A DNA stretch of 64,000 nt, from positions 930,001 through 994,000 of the forward strand of contig NZ_JBPNXV010000001.1 in the NCBI RefSeq assembly GCF_051235805.1, written 5' to 3'. The notes under the pieces are model-generated. The model was given only the letters and a program-made list of their open reading frames with translations, was not told the DNA's origin and did no database searches. The position numbers and the translations under genes were made by a program. This stretch comes from Pseudothermotoga_B sp051235805 (GTDB taxonomy: Bacteria; Thermotogota; Thermotogae; Thermotogales; DSM-5069). Below are positions 44,506-53,878 of the stretch, one piece after another. Positions within the stretch are counted from its first letter, which is position 1. Every line of letters starts with the position of its first letter.

Positions 44506-44521
44506 CAGGAGGTGTTTTGAG

Positions 44522-45937
44522 TTGGTCAGAGTGCGATTTGCTCCGAGTCCCACAGGTTATCTACACGTTGGAGGTGCTCGAACGGCTTTGTTCAATTATC
44601 TTTTCGCAAGACACCATGACGGAAAATTTGTCCTGAGAATAGAGGACACCGATATCGCACGTTCCGAGAAAATCTTCGAAGAAAACCTTATGAAAACTCT
44701 TCGGTGGTTAGGTTTGAACTGGGACGAAGGACCAGATATTGGTGGCCCATATGGACCTTATAGGCAAAGCGAAAGACTGAGTATTTACAGAGAGTATGCG
44801 GACAGATTAGTTCGTCTTGGAAAAGCATATGAGGTCTATGCCTACCCAGAGGAAATTGAGCAGATCAGAGAGCAGCTTCTTTCAAAAGATCAAGCGCCAC
44901 ATTACACGAGAGAACTATTCGAACCTTTTGGCACAACTCAACGAAAAAGAGAATATGAAGAAAAGGGTCTCAGACCGGCGATTTACTTTTCAATGCCTCG
45001 AAAAACCATAGTCCATGAAGATTTAGTGAAGGGTACCGTAGTCTTTTCAGAGGGTTCTGTAGGAGATTTCGCACTATTGAGGAGTAATGGTGTGCCAACT
45101 TACAACTTTGCGTGTGTCGTTGACGATATGCTCATGGAGATAACCCATGTCATACGAGGAGATGATCATTTACCAAACACTGTGAAACAACTTGCAATCT
45201 ATGAAGCCTTTGGTGCAACAACTCCAAAGATAGGCCATGTTTCGACAATCCTTGGACCAGATGGTAAAAAGCTCAGCAAGAGACATGGAGCCACTTCGAT
45301 CGAGGAATATCAAGCCCAGGGATACTTGCCAGAGGCTGTCGTGAATTACCTTGCACTTTTGGGGTGGTCTTCGGCAGATGCGAAAGAGATCATGTCAATG
45401 GAGGAAATGATCTCGAAGTTCTCCATTGACAGAGTGAGCAAGAATCCAGCGATCTTTGATCCTGTGAAACTGAACTGGATGAATGGATATTACATAAGAA
45501 ACATAGATCAGAAAAGACTCTCACAAATCGTACAACCTTTTCTCGCAAAGTGGAATTTCACACCGAGAGACAGCCAATGGCTCGAAGAAGTCTTACAGAC
45601 TGTCAAAGACAGAATGCATACTTTGAAGGATTTTCAAAATGCCGCAGAGTTTTTCTTCGTTAGACCAAAGGTAAGTCTATCTGTGAATGAAGATCTAAAA
45701 AGTGCTTTGCTGTTATGTGCTCAGCAGCTTGAGAGTTCACCTCAAAGTGATAAGAGTCAGCTTGTGAATGTGATCAGAACGGTTGTGAAGAGTACAAAGG
45801 TGAATGCCAAAGAGTTCTACACAGTTTTAAGAGAGGTATTAACAGGCAGAAAAGAGGGACCTGAACTCGTTGATGTCGTCTATCTTTTGGGTGCACAGGA
45901 GACGGCAGCAAGGATTAGAGAAAGTCTGGAGGGATAG
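44522..45937 (+). CDS. gltX: Glutamyl-tRNA synthetase
   Basis: A 471-residue class I synthetase with the HIGH-type motif FAPSPTGYLHVGGARTALFN, the KMSKS-type motif KKLSKRHGATS and the Thermotoga-typical C-terminal domain. It charges tRNA-Glu (and possibly tRNA-Gln in organisms with GatCAB). I chose the TTG nine bases after AGGAGG because the protein then begins VRVRFAPSPTGYL, as expected. Confidence 0.94.
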   Translation: MVRVRFAPSPTGYLHVGGARTALFNYLFARHHDGKFVLRIEDTDIARSEKIFEENLMKTLRWLGLNWDEGPDIGGPYGPYRQSERLSIYREYADRLVRLGKAYEVYAYPEEIEQIREQLLSKDQAPHYTRELFEPFGTTQRKREYEEKGLRPAIYFSMPRKTIVHEDLVKGTVVFSEGSVGDFALLRSNGVPTYNFACVVDDMLMEITHVIRGDDHLPNTVKQLAIYEAFGATTPKIGHVSTILGPDGKKLSKRHGATSIEEYQAQGYLPEAVVNYLALLGWSSADAKEIMSMEEMISKFSIDRVSKNPAIFDPVKLNWMNGYYIRNIDQKRLSQIVQPFLAKWNFTPRDSQWLEEVLQTVKDRMHTLKDFQNAAEFFFVRPKVSLSVNEDLKSALLLCAQQLESSPQSDKSQLVNVIRTVVKSTKVNAKEFYTVLREVLTGRKEGPELVDVVYLLGAQETAARIRESLEG

Positions 45938-45939
45938 CT

Positions 45940-47334
45940 GTGCGCATACGAAACACACTGAGTGGCAAATTGGAGGAGTTTCAGCCTAAGGATCCTGGTG
46001 TGGTGAGGATGTACGTCTGTGGTCCAACGGTCTACGGGCTGATTCATATTGGAAATGCAAGACCAATGGTGGTCTTCGATGCATTGCGAAGATATCTTGA
46101 GTACAAGGGATATCGTGTCATCATGGTTCAGAATTTCACAGATATAGATGACAAGATCATAAATCGAGCGAACGAATTTGGCGTTGACTTCAGAGATGTT
46201 GCAGAAACCTTCATTTCGGAGTACTGGCGTGATGCAACTGCACTCGGTGTAAGGGCTCCTAACTTTGCACCAAAGACCTCCGATTTTGTGCCGCAGATAA
46301 TTTCATCTGTTGAGAAACTCATTTCAAAGGGATATGCATATGCAGTGGATGGTGATGTCTATTTTGATGTTACAAGTTTTCCTAAGTATGGGGAGTTATC
46401 GCACAGATCGACCAGCGAGATGATATCGGGGGCAAGAGTGGAGATTAACGAAAAGAAGCGTAATCCATTGGATTTTGCACTTTGGAAGGCTGCGAAACCA
46501 AATGAACCATTCTGGACAAGCCCTTGGGGTAACGGCAGACCTGGTTGGCACATAGAGTGCACCATCATGTCAACGGAGTTGCTCGGTTCAACTCTCGACA
46601 TACACGCAGGCGGAGAAGATTTGATCTTTCCGCATCATGAGAATGAAAAAGCTCAGAGTGAGGCTCTCACCGGTGAACCTTTTGTCAAATACTGGATGCA
46701 CAACGCGATGATCAGGTTTTCAGGAGACAAAATGAGCAAGTCGATTGGTAACATCTTTTTATTACGGGAGGCGCTGAAAAGATTTGGTGCAGATGCCCTC
46801 AAACTTTTCTTTCTCTCAAAACATTACAGAAGTCCTATAGATTTTTCAGATGAGGTGGTCTCAAGTTGGACAAAAGCGGCTAGAAGAGCCAGTGAAGCCT
46901 TCATGAGGTTTGAGTCTAAGTATCCATTGATCTCTGTACCGAAAAATGATCACTGGCTTGAAGAAAGAAGGGCAGAATTCTGTGAATCACTCGACGATGA
47001 TTTCAACACACCAAAGGCAGTTGCGTTGATCTTCGATTTGGTGAACGATTTGAATAGATCGATGGATGATGGTGATGAAGAAAAGGCTTTGAAGATATAC
47101 CATCTTTTGAGGAGAGAGTTCTGCCCTGTCTTGGGACTTTTCGAGGTTCCATCTCAGATGGGTAAGAAGTCGATCGATGAAGTGCTGCAGATTTTGATCG
47201 ATGTGAGAAGACAACTCAGATCTCTCAAGATGTACGATCTGTCAGACAGGATTCGTCTTGAACTGAAAGAAAGAGGAATCGAATTGAAAGACAAACCTGA
47301 TGGAACTGATTACTTCTTCACTGAGGAGGTGTGA
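45940..47334 (+). CDS. cysS: Cysteinyl-tRNA synthetase
   Basis: A 464-residue class I synthetase: YVCGPTVYGLIHIGNARPMV (zinc Cys and HIGH-like motif), GGEDLIFPHHENEKAQSEAL and KMSKSIGNIF. GTG start two bases after the gltX stop, behind GGAGGG. Confidence 0.95.
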   Translation: MRIRNTLSGKLEEFQPKDPGVVRMYVCGPTVYGLIHIGNARPMVVFDALRRYLEYKGYRVIMVQNFTDIDDKIINRANEFGVDFRDVAETFISEYWRDATALGVRAPNFAPKTSDFVPQIISSVEKLISKGYAYAVDGDVYFDVTSFPKYGELSHRSTSEMISGARVEINEKKRNPLDFALWKAAKPNEPFWTSPWGNGRPGWHIECTIMSTELLGSTLDIHAGGEDLIFPHHENEKAQSEALTGEPFVKYWMHNAMIRFSGDKMSKSIGNIFLLREALKRFGADALKLFFLSKHYRSPIDFSDEVVSSWTKAARRASEAFMRFESKYPLISVPKNDHWLEERRAEFCESLDDDFNTPKAVALIFDLVNDLNRSMDDGDEEKALKIYHLLRREFCPVLGLFEVPSQMGKKSIDEVLQILIDVRRQLRSLKMYDLSDRIRLELKERGIELKDKPDGTDYFFTEEV

Positions 47335-47337
47335 ATT

Positions 47338-48603
47338 GTGTGGCAGCACGTCAAGTCAACAGACCCGGAGATCTACGAAGCAATAATTGGGGAACTGAAA
47401 AGAGAAGAATATGGTTTGGAGCTGATCGCCTCAGAAAACTTTGTCTCCGTGGCTGTGATGGAAGCAATGGGAAGCGTTTTGACCAACAAATATGCCGAAG
47501 GCTATCCTTCCAAGCGTTACTATGGAGGCTGTGAATGGGTTGACAAAGTAGAAGAACTTGCGAGAGAAAGAGCGAAGCAGCTATTCAAAGTTCAGTATGC
47601 CAATGTACAGCCTCACTCTGGTTCACAAGCAAATATGGCTGCTTACCTTGCTGTCGCTGAACCAGGAGATGTGCTGATGGGAATGAGCTTGTCTCACGGT
47701 GGGCATCTCACCCATGGTGCAAATGTGAATTTCTCTGGAAAACTTTTCAGAACTGTTCAGTACGGAGTGGATCCGAAAACGGAGGTTATAGACTACGATC
47801 AGGTCAGACAGCTTGCAATTGAGTACAAACCAAAGATCATAGTTGCTGGCGGAAGTGCTTATTCGAGAACGATAGATTTCAAGAGATTTCGCGAGATCGC
47901 CGACGAAGTTGGTGCCTATTTGGTTGTCGACATGGCACACTTTGCAGGTTTAGTTGCTGCTGACATATACCCAAATCCAGCCGAGTACGCACATATAGTC
48001 ACATCAACAACTCACAAAACGCTCAGAGGACCACGTGGAGGTCTCATACTCACCAACGATCAAGAAATCTACAAGGCAATAAATAAAACTGTCTTTCCTG
48101 GTACACAAGGTGGTCCTTTGATGCACATCATAGCTGCAAAAGCAGTCTGTTTCAAGGAAGCGATGACTCCAGCCTTTGTCGAATACCAAAAGCAGATCGT
48201 TGCGAATGCAAAGGCTCTCGCTCAAGAATTGTCTGTACTGGGTTTGAGAATTGTCTCAGGTGGTACCGATACCCATCTGATGTTGGTCGATTTGAATCCG
48301 TTGAACGTCACTGGCAAGGCCGCAGAAAAGGCTCTCGAAAGATGTGGGATCACAGTCAATAAGAACACCATTCCCAACGAAACACGTTCACCCTTCGTGG
48401 CGAGTGGCATCAGAATCGGTACCCCTGCTGTCACAACCAGGGGAATGAAAGAAAAGGAAATGAGAGAAATAGCCTCTCTCATAGTCAAAGTTTTGAAAAA
48501 TGTGCTCGATGAAGAAGGAACGATACCACAAACAGTTCAATCAGAAGTTCAAGCGAGTGTCAGAGAATTATGCAACAGATTTCCACTTTATCGCTTGGCT
48601 TGA
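47338..48603 (+). CDS. glyA: Serine hydroxymethyltransferase
   Basis: A 421-residue PLP enzyme with the Schiff-base motif TSTTHKTLRGPRGG, DMAHFAGLVAADIYP and GGTDTHLMLVDL. It interconverts serine and glycine with tetrahydrofolate. The GTG start lies three bases behind the cysS stop. It is the last gene of the plus-strand group, followed by a terminator. Confidence 0.96.
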   Translation: MWQHVKSTDPEIYEAIIGELKREEYGLELIASENFVSVAVMEAMGSVLTNKYAEGYPSKRYYGGCEWVDKVEELARERAKQLFKVQYANVQPHSGSQANMAAYLAVAEPGDVLMGMSLSHGGHLTHGANVNFSGKLFRTVQYGVDPKTEVIDYDQVRQLAIEYKPKIIVAGGSAYSRTIDFKRFREIADEVGAYLVVDMAHFAGLVAADIYPNPAEYAHIVTSTTHKTLRGPRGGLILTNDQEIYKAINKTVFPGTQGGPLMHIIAAKAVCFKEAMTPAFVEYQKQIVANAKALAQELSVLGLRIVSGGTDTHLMLVDLNPLNVTGKAAEKALERCGITVNKNTIPNETRSPFVASGIRIGTPAVTTRGMKEKEMREIASLIVKVLKNVLDEEGTIPQTVQSEVQASVRELCNRFPLYRLA

Positions 48604-48638
48604 TAAAAACCGTTGAGTTTGAAAGTGAGGAATGATTT

Positions 48639-48668
48639 TAAGGGCGCGTCAATCTGCGCCCTTTTTAC
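48639..48668. terminator. Bidirectional terminator between glyA and hisS
   Basis: Stem AAGGGCGC/GCGCCCTT with an eight-base loop; TTTTTA follows on the plus strand and TTAAAAT on the minus strand. Sits between two convergent genes, 35 bases from glyA and a few bases from the hisS stop. Confidence 0.85.
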
Positions 48669-48672
48669 ACGA

Positions 48673-49950
48673 TTATTGGTTTTTGCGACCATTTGCTCTC
48701 AGCAGATCTAACACGTAATCTGAAGCATACTCGAACTCAACTTCAGATTGATTCTGATTCACCAGATCCTTTACTTGCACCGTTCCTTTTGAAAGTTCAT
48801 CTTCACCTATGATCACTGCCACAAGCGCCTTCAACCTGTTGGCATGTTTAAGCTGTACTTTGACTGGTCTTGAGTTGATTTCCGTAACAACTACCACACC
48901 GTGATTCCTCAGTGTAGTTGCAATCTCAAATGCTCTGACGAGTGCGTTTGATTCTAAAACTACGGCGTAAACATCGCATTGCGACTGTTGTGGAACTTGA
49001 AGCTCCTCTGATTTCATAGCCAGTAGGAGTCTTTCAATGCCGGATGCAAAACCAAGAGCTGGTATATCTGCACCACCAAGCTCTCTGCAAAGACCATCGT
49101 ATCTCCCACCCGCGAGAATCGTACTCTGCGCACCAAGTAGTTCGTGCTTCACTTCGAAGACTGTGCGGTTGTAGTAGTCCAAACCTCTCACCAAATTTCC
49201 ATCCTCTTCAAAGGAAACTTTCAAAGCAACGAGGATTGATTTGAATTGATCGTAGTGTCTCTTACAATCGTCGCACAGATACTCTAAAGTCTTCGGAGCT
49301 CTCTGGGCTATCTCGAAGTCTTTCTTGCAATCGAGCAATCTCATCAGATTGGTCTCGAAACGTCTCTTACAGTCATCGCATATTTCTTCATAGTGCTCGG
49401 CATAATACTGTTTCAATGCACTTTTATAATGCGCTCTACATTTCTGACATCCTATTGAGTTCACGTATATCTTGTACTTTCTCAGATTCAATGAATCGAG
49501 AAAGGCTTTTGCGAGTTGCAAAACTTCTGCATCGGCTGAAGGTTCTGCAGAGCCCACTAACTCTACGCCAAACTGGTGAAACTGTCTGAGTCTTCCCGCT
49601 TGAGGTCTTTCATAGCGAAACATGGGTCCTATGTAATAAAACCTTTGGGGTAACCCACTGTTGATCATCGAATTCTCTATAAATGCCCTAATGGTTGGAG
49701 CCGTTCCCTCAGGCCTCAAGGTGAGGCTTCTACCACCCTTGTCGACGAAGGTGTACATCTCCTTCTGAACGATGTCTGTTTCCTCGCCAACACTTCTGAT
49801 GAACAACTCTGTTGACTCAAAGATAGGTGTTCTTATCTCGCCATAACCAAAAAGCTCAGAAGTCTTTCTGGCTTTTGTTTCAATGAAATTCCAGTAGGAA
49901 ATCTCTGGACCAAAGATATCGTTTGTACCTTTGATGCGTTCGTACTTCAG
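48673..49950 (-). CDS. hisS: Histidyl-tRNA synthetase
   Basis: A 425-residue class II synthetase: RIKGTNDIFGPE at the N-terminus, FRYERPQAGRLRQFHQFG (motif 2), LVRGLDYYNRTVFE (histidine-binding) and ALGFASGIERLLLAM (motif 3). A four-cysteine cluster (CQKCRAHY and CDDCKRRF) is inserted. The start is assigned to CTG (K-Y-E-R follows), seven bases after GAGGAGGG; upstream in-frame codons overlap the preceding gene and lack a ribosome binding site. Confidence 0.94.
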   Translation of the reverse strand: MKYERIKGTNDIFGPEISYWNFIETKARKTSELFGYGEIRTPIFESTELFIRSVGEETDIVQKEMYTFVDKGGRSLTLRPEGTAPTIRAFIENSMINSGLPQRFYYIGPMFRYERPQAGRLRQFHQFGVELVGSAEPSADAEVLQLAKAFLDSLNLRKYKIYVNSIGCQKCRAHYKSALKQYYAEHYEEICDDCKRRFETNLMRLLDCKKDFEIAQRAPKTLEYLCDDCKRHYDQFKSILVALKVSFEEDGNLVRGLDYYNRTVFEVKHELLGAQSTILAGGRYDGLCRELGGADIPALGFASGIERLLLAMKSEELQVPQQSQCDVYAVVLESNALVRAFEIATTLRNHGVVVVTEINSRPVKVQLKHANRLKALVAVIIGEDELSKGTVQVKDLVNQNQSEVEFEYASDYVLDLLRANGRKNQ

Positions 49951-49969
49951 AATCCAACCCTCCTCAAAT

Positions 49970-51616
49970 TCATGATACCACAGCGTTGATCTGTGTGAGT
50001 GCTTGAAGACAGTTTGGATCATTCTCCAAAACTTCCATTACTTCATTGAAAGATCTGAAAGGTCTTGAAAGGAGTATTCTTTTTGCCCTCCTTTCACCGA
50101 TCGTTGGTATGTGCATGAGTTCATCGTATGAAGCTCTGTTCAAATTCAAAGGCAGACGCAATCCAGTTATGGACCTTGGACCATGATCGACTATTACAAC
50201 GTCAGCTGGTTCTTTAAGATCTCCAACCACACCGACTAGAACAGGATAGCTACCCAGCTGTCTGGCGAAGGTGATCTTTCCCTCCTTGTACTCCGGATAA
50301 ACTCTTCGCAAGACAGATCCAATTGGAAAGACCTTTTGAATCATGGGTAGGTCGATCTCGTTCCTGATCCTATCTTTATATATCCTGAAGAGTTCTCGGT
50401 TGAACTTGAGTTTTCTGATTTGAGTGAATTTGTACAGCCATGTCCCAGGCTCCACAATGACCTGTCTGATGTTGATCCTTCTGAGCAACAGTCCCTTGTT
50501 CAGAATGAATTTTAACCACTTGAAGTTTTCTTCGTAAGTCCCTTCACTCTCTCCGATCAAGCCGTAAAGTAGATTTATTCCAGGTAACAATTTTGGTATG
50601 CCGTCAGTCCTCTTGCCACCGATTTCGTTCATTAACTCTACTGCTCTGAGAACCTTTTCAGGATCGTTCATGATGTTGTTCTTCTTGATAACCTTCACAT
50701 CGAAACTCTCTACGCCAAAGGATAGAACATCACCAGGTGTATTCCATTGAGCCATCAATTCGAGGATCTTCTTACACTCATCTTCGTGATCTACTATGAA
50801 TGATGGATTTGCATTGTCGTGATGCAGTACAATTATCTGTGGACATCTCTGCCAGATGCCTTTGTAGAGATCTTCAAAGACAGCTGGACACGGCTTTTTG
50901 TCTCTGTCAAAATAATATGCCAGAACGTTGGCTGCTCTGCCAAATCTGAATGCTGTACAACCATTCTTGTACAATTCAAAGATTTCGTCTAAGACATGAT
51001 CGACTGGTCTCGACTTGAATGAAGAATAGAAAACTGGTTCTGCGCAGAAACTGCAGTGTGTTCTTCTTTCACATCCACGAGAGAGCTCGATTTCACATAT
51101 GATATCTGGGTATCTGGGGTGCTGTTTGATAATCGGCGCACCGAGTATTGAAGCCTCTCTAACAAGGTCCCAGTTGTCTTTGTGCTGATTGGAGTCAAAC
51201 AGATAGTTGTAGAGTTCCACCGTTATATCTGGACCAATGATCGAGTCGACCTCAAGATCAGACTTAAAGGCGGTCGTCCCACCAAAACGAGCTTGGAAAG
51301 ATGCAAACGGTCCAGCGATCAGACGAATGCTTTTTCTGCATATCTCGAGAACTCTCTTGAGTTCAGCAAAAGAAATTGGTTCTCCACCAACGTATTTTCC
51401 CGGAACAGTTACACCACCAATGACAAGCACAAGATCAAATTCATAAAGAGTATGCCAAAGGTTTTCTCTGCGGATTTGGTCTATCGAGTAATAGGTGATG
51501 TCGAAATCTTTCATCGCCAGGACACCGGCTGCATAGCGAACATAGTGGCTCACATATGGAGGTACTCCAAGAGCTGCTGGTTCGTCAACGTATCCATCGA
51601 GGATGAGCGCTTTCAT
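49970..51616 (-). CDS. Radical SAM protein with C-terminal helix-hairpin-helix
   Basis: A 548-residue protein. The N-terminal 150 residues look like a B12-binding-like region (LVLVIGGVTVPGKYVGGEPI). The iron-sulfur site is ELSRGCERRTHCSFCAEPV, a Cx5Cx2C spacing instead of the usual Cx3Cx2C. The C-terminus (LNLNRASYDELMHIPTIGERRAKRIL) is a helix-hairpin-helix of the ComEA type, often DNA-binding. Function unknown. It starts with ATG three bases after the upstream gene. Confidence 0.8.
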   Translation of the reverse strand: MKALILDGYVDEPAALGVPPYVSHYVRYAAGVLAMKDFDITYYSIDQIRRENLWHTLYEFDLVLVIGGVTVPGKYVGGEPISFAELKRVLEICRKSIRLIAGPFASFQARFGGTTAFKSDLEVDSIIGPDITVELYNYLFDSNQHKDNWDLVREASILGAPIIKQHPRYPDIICEIELSRGCERRTHCSFCAEPVFYSSFKSRPVDHVLDEIFELYKNGCTAFRFGRAANVLAYYFDRDKKPCPAVFEDLYKGIWQRCPQIIVLHHDNANPSFIVDHEDECKKILELMAQWNTPGDVLSFGVESFDVKVIKKNNIMNDPEKVLRAVELMNEIGGKRTDGIPKLLPGINLLYGLIGESEGTYEENFKWLKFILNKGLLLRRINIRQVIVEPGTWLYKFTQIRKLKFNRELFRIYKDRIRNEIDLPMIQKVFPIGSVLRRVYPEYKEGKITFARQLGSYPVLVGVVGDLKEPADVVIVDHGPRSITGLRLPLNLNRASYDELMHIPTIGERRAKRILLSRPFRSFNEVMEVLENDPNCLQALTQINAVVS

Positions 51617-51619
51617 CTG

Positions 51620-52432
51620 TTATTTTTCTAACATCTCTTTCACTTGTTTCAGGACCTCTTCGTCCTGTGTTATGACATAAACGTGATAACCTTGGCCAGT
51701 ACAATGCAGCATCTTCTCATTCTGTTCGGTGTTTATGTTGACTTCTTTCGAAGAGTACACCATCTTGAGGATCGAGCCAGATTTATGATTAGCCATTATC
51801 AGAACAACTTGCTCCTCACCTATCTTGAGACGTGAAATAGTGTACCAGGAAACAGTCTGCAAGACTTCTTTGATTTCGGCAGGGAAAGTTATCGGTGCTT
51901 CACTCAAACGGATATTGTACTTTTTCGCAATTTCGTCGAATCCCTCCGAGAGAGGCTTGACTTCTTCGTAGACCAACTCCGTGGTGACACCCTGCAAGAT
52001 GCGTGTAATTCTCTCTGGATATCCCTTGTCGGTTATTATCGCGGTGAAGAGGCCGGATGGAGAGTCAACCACAACCTTGTACTTACCATCCGATCTCTCC
52101 GTCTTTGATATACCAACTTGTCTTAACTGCCTGATGAACAAGTCTTCCAAATCAAGTATTTCAAGCGGAGAGACTCTAAAATTGTTTGGTTCTCCCATGA
52201 AGAAAGATCCTGAGTGCTTTGCCCAGATCATCATCAAAGGCGACAGAACTTGAACGATCTTCTCGTCGGGCCATCGGTACACCAGTTCAATTCTGCTCTT
52301 ACTGCTGGCACCACGCTCAGTTACAACTCTTCTTCCAAAATAGGAGTTGCTGAGGAAAAGGTCGAGAAAAGATTGCGAAAAAACAGCTACAACAAATGCT
52401 GAGATACAAAAGAGTATCAGAATTCTCTTCAT
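51620..52432 (-). CDS. Exported protein, possible sigma-factor regulator (RseB/MucB-like)
   Basis: About 270 residues: signal peptide (about 1-20), then a mixed alpha-beta protein with no cysteine site. The phrase ELVYRWPDEKIVQVLSP and its place directly after an ECF sigma/anti-sigma pair suggest an RseB/MucB-type lipid- or envelope-sensing partner. I see no certain family match. The start is the fourth Met, nine bases after AGGAGAG; an earlier ATG abuts that site. Confidence 0.6.
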   Translation of the reverse strand: MKRILILFCISAFVVAVFSQSFLDLFLSNSYFGRRVVTERGASSKSRIELVYRWPDEKIVQVLSPLMMIWAKHSGSFFMGEPNNFRVSPLEILDLEDLFIRQLRQVGISKTERSDGKYKVVVDSPSGLFTAIITDKGYPERITRILQGVTTELVYEEVKPLSEGFDEIAKKYNIRLSEAPITFPAEIKEVLQTVSWYTISRLKIGEEQVVLIMANHKSGSILKMVYSSKEVNINTEQNEKMLHCTGQGYHVYVITQDEEVLKQVKEMLEK

Positions 52433-52456
52433 TTCATCCATCTCTCCTAAAATGGC

Positions 52457-52810
52457 TCAGAAACCATCTCCCACCAATTTCACCAAGCTAAGATAATCGA
52501 ACACCTCACTCACCGATGCTTGCTGTGGCTTCGTTGTAAACTGAATTCTGCTTGGTATAACGTTGAGAGTCAAGAGAAAAAGTGCAGCTACTACAGAGAC
52601 AGCTATGAGCACCTCGGAGAACATTTCTTTTTTACGACGAACTTTTGTGAATATGCGCTTCTCAAAGGCGTCACTGGGTCTGTACTCGTATCGCGCTTTC
52701 ATCAACTGTAGAGCGGTTGTGTAGACTTTTACCTTTTCTCTTGTCTTTTCGTCAACTTGCTCTTTTGACAGTTCCCCGTCGAGGAATTTTTGAAAACTCT
52801 CCTCGTTCAT
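52457..52810 (-). CDS. Anti-sigma factor, single-pass membrane protein
   Basis: 117 residues: a cytoplasmic N-terminal helical region (FQKFLDGELSKEQVDEKTREKV), one membrane helix (about 67-85) and an external C-terminus. Position immediately after an ECF sigma gene, with ATGA overlap, makes an anti-sigma factor the best reading. No zinc-binding HxxxCxxC motif is present. Confidence 0.8.
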   Translation of the reverse strand: MNEESFQKFLDGELSKEQVDEKTREKVKVYTTALQLMKARYEYRPSDAFEKRIFTKVRRKKEMFSEVLIAVSVVAALFLLTLNVIPSRIQFTTKPQQASVSEVFDYLSLVKLVGDGF

Positions 52811-53361
52811 TCCTTCGCCTCCTCAAGCAACTTCTGAAGTCTTTTCCTCGCATAATGAAGGCTGCTCTTAACACTCCCCACCGGCTTATCTACAATCTGG
52901 CTGATCTCTTCATAACTCAGACCATCTACATCTCTCAATTTGATCAACAGCCTGTCATCAGCCGACAATTTTTCTATCGCGCTCATGATTCTTTCATATG
53001 TGATTTCTCCAGCTGCCTGCAATATTGTATCAGTTTCTGATACTGGATGTGGCACTGAACCCTCTTCATCCTCTGCAAAGTCAGTGAGTACTTCATTTCT
53101 TTTCCTGTATTTTGTAAGGTAGTCTTTGCACACATTTATCGCTATTCTGTATATCCAAGTGGAGAGCTTTGAATCGCCTTTGAATCTCTTGACACCCTTG
53201 AATATCCTCAACATCACTTCCTGCACGACGTCGTCAACATCGTCTGCTCCAAGGTACGTTCTGGCTACACTTCCGATCTTACCAGCATATTCTCTATAAA
53301 GCAGTCTATATGCCCAGTCTTCGCCATGTCTGAGTCCTCTTAGAAGTTCCTCATCTTGCAT
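52807..53361 (-). CDS. ECF-type RNA polymerase sigma factor (sigma-E group)
   Basis: A 184-residue sigma-70 relative with only regions 2 and 4: YLGADDVDDVVQEVMLRIF and STWIYRIAINVCKDYL (region 2) and LPSADD-like ALSYEEISQIVDKPVGSVKSSL (region 4). I chose the ATG six bases after GGAGG; the longer open frame runs into the upstream gene. Controlled by the following anti-sigma. An ECF-like promoter is directly upstream. Confidence 0.93.
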   Translation of the reverse strand: MQDEELLRGLRHGEDWAYRLLYREYAGKIGSVARTYLGADDVDDVVQEVMLRIFKGVKRFKGDSKLSTWIYRIAINVCKDYLTKYRKRNEVLTDFAEDEEGSVPHPVSETDTILQAAGEITYERIMSAIEKLSADDRLLIKLRDVDGLSYEEISQIVDKPVGSVKSSLHYARKRLQKLLEEAKE

Positions 53362-53375
53362 CTTTTTCCTCCTAA

Positions 53376-53403
53376 TTTGACATGGAAAGAAGCTCAAAGG
53401 TTC
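53376..53403 (-). promoter_or_regulatory. Possible ECF-type autoregulatory promoter
   Basis: GAACCTT (53397-53403), 15 bases, then GTCAAA (53376-53381) on the minus strand. This matches the GAACTT-N15/16-GTC style of sigma-E-type promoters. The leader would be very short, close to the GGAGG of the sigma gene. Confidence 0.4.
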
Positions 53404-53878
53404 ACTTGCAAAGCACTCTGTTTCGTTCACATGTGATTCTATCAATCTGTTTCAGGACAGCTTCACCTATAGGATTATCGACACCGGCAAGATAATCTGA
53501 AACGTGCAGATGCAAACACTTAACCCTCCGAAGGTCTCTGATACCGCCAGTTCCAACATCATTCAATTTTGTCCTTACAACTTCATCTTCTACAAGCTTT
53601 GCCCTTAATTCTCTTATTACAAAGTGGGCTTTAATATATCTCTCCCTGAACAGATCATCTTTCGCTATTAACTCTTCAAATCTGCGTATCCAACCTTGTG
53701 ACTCCAGATGTGAGATCTGCTTTACCAAATATGGACAGACCAGCCAGTAAAGCGTTGGAAAAGGTTTGCCGTCGACATATGGACAACTTTCAAGCAAAAC
53801 AGGATAACCATACTCACACCTTGTGACAATTCTACTCACACCTCTGGGTAAACGACCCAATTGTCGCTTTAGTATCAA
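53402..53878 (-). CDS. DUF501 family protein
   Basis: About 158 residues: RCEYGYPVLLESCPY, PFPTLYWLVCPYLVKQISHLE and TGGIRDLRRVKCLHLHVSDYLAG are DUF501 marks, a conserved family without known function. The start is a TTG that overlaps the prmA stop (TTGA), behind GTGAGG; a start nine codons earlier would overlap prmA further. Confidence 0.85.
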   Translation of the reverse strand: MILKRQLGRLPRGVSRIVTRCEYGYPVLLESCPYVDGKPFPTLYWLVCPYLVKQISHLESQGWIRRFEELIAKDDLFRERYIKAHFVIRELRAKLVEDEVVRTKLNDVGTGGIRDLRRVKCLHLHVSDYLAGVDNPIGEAVLKQIDRITCERNRVLCK

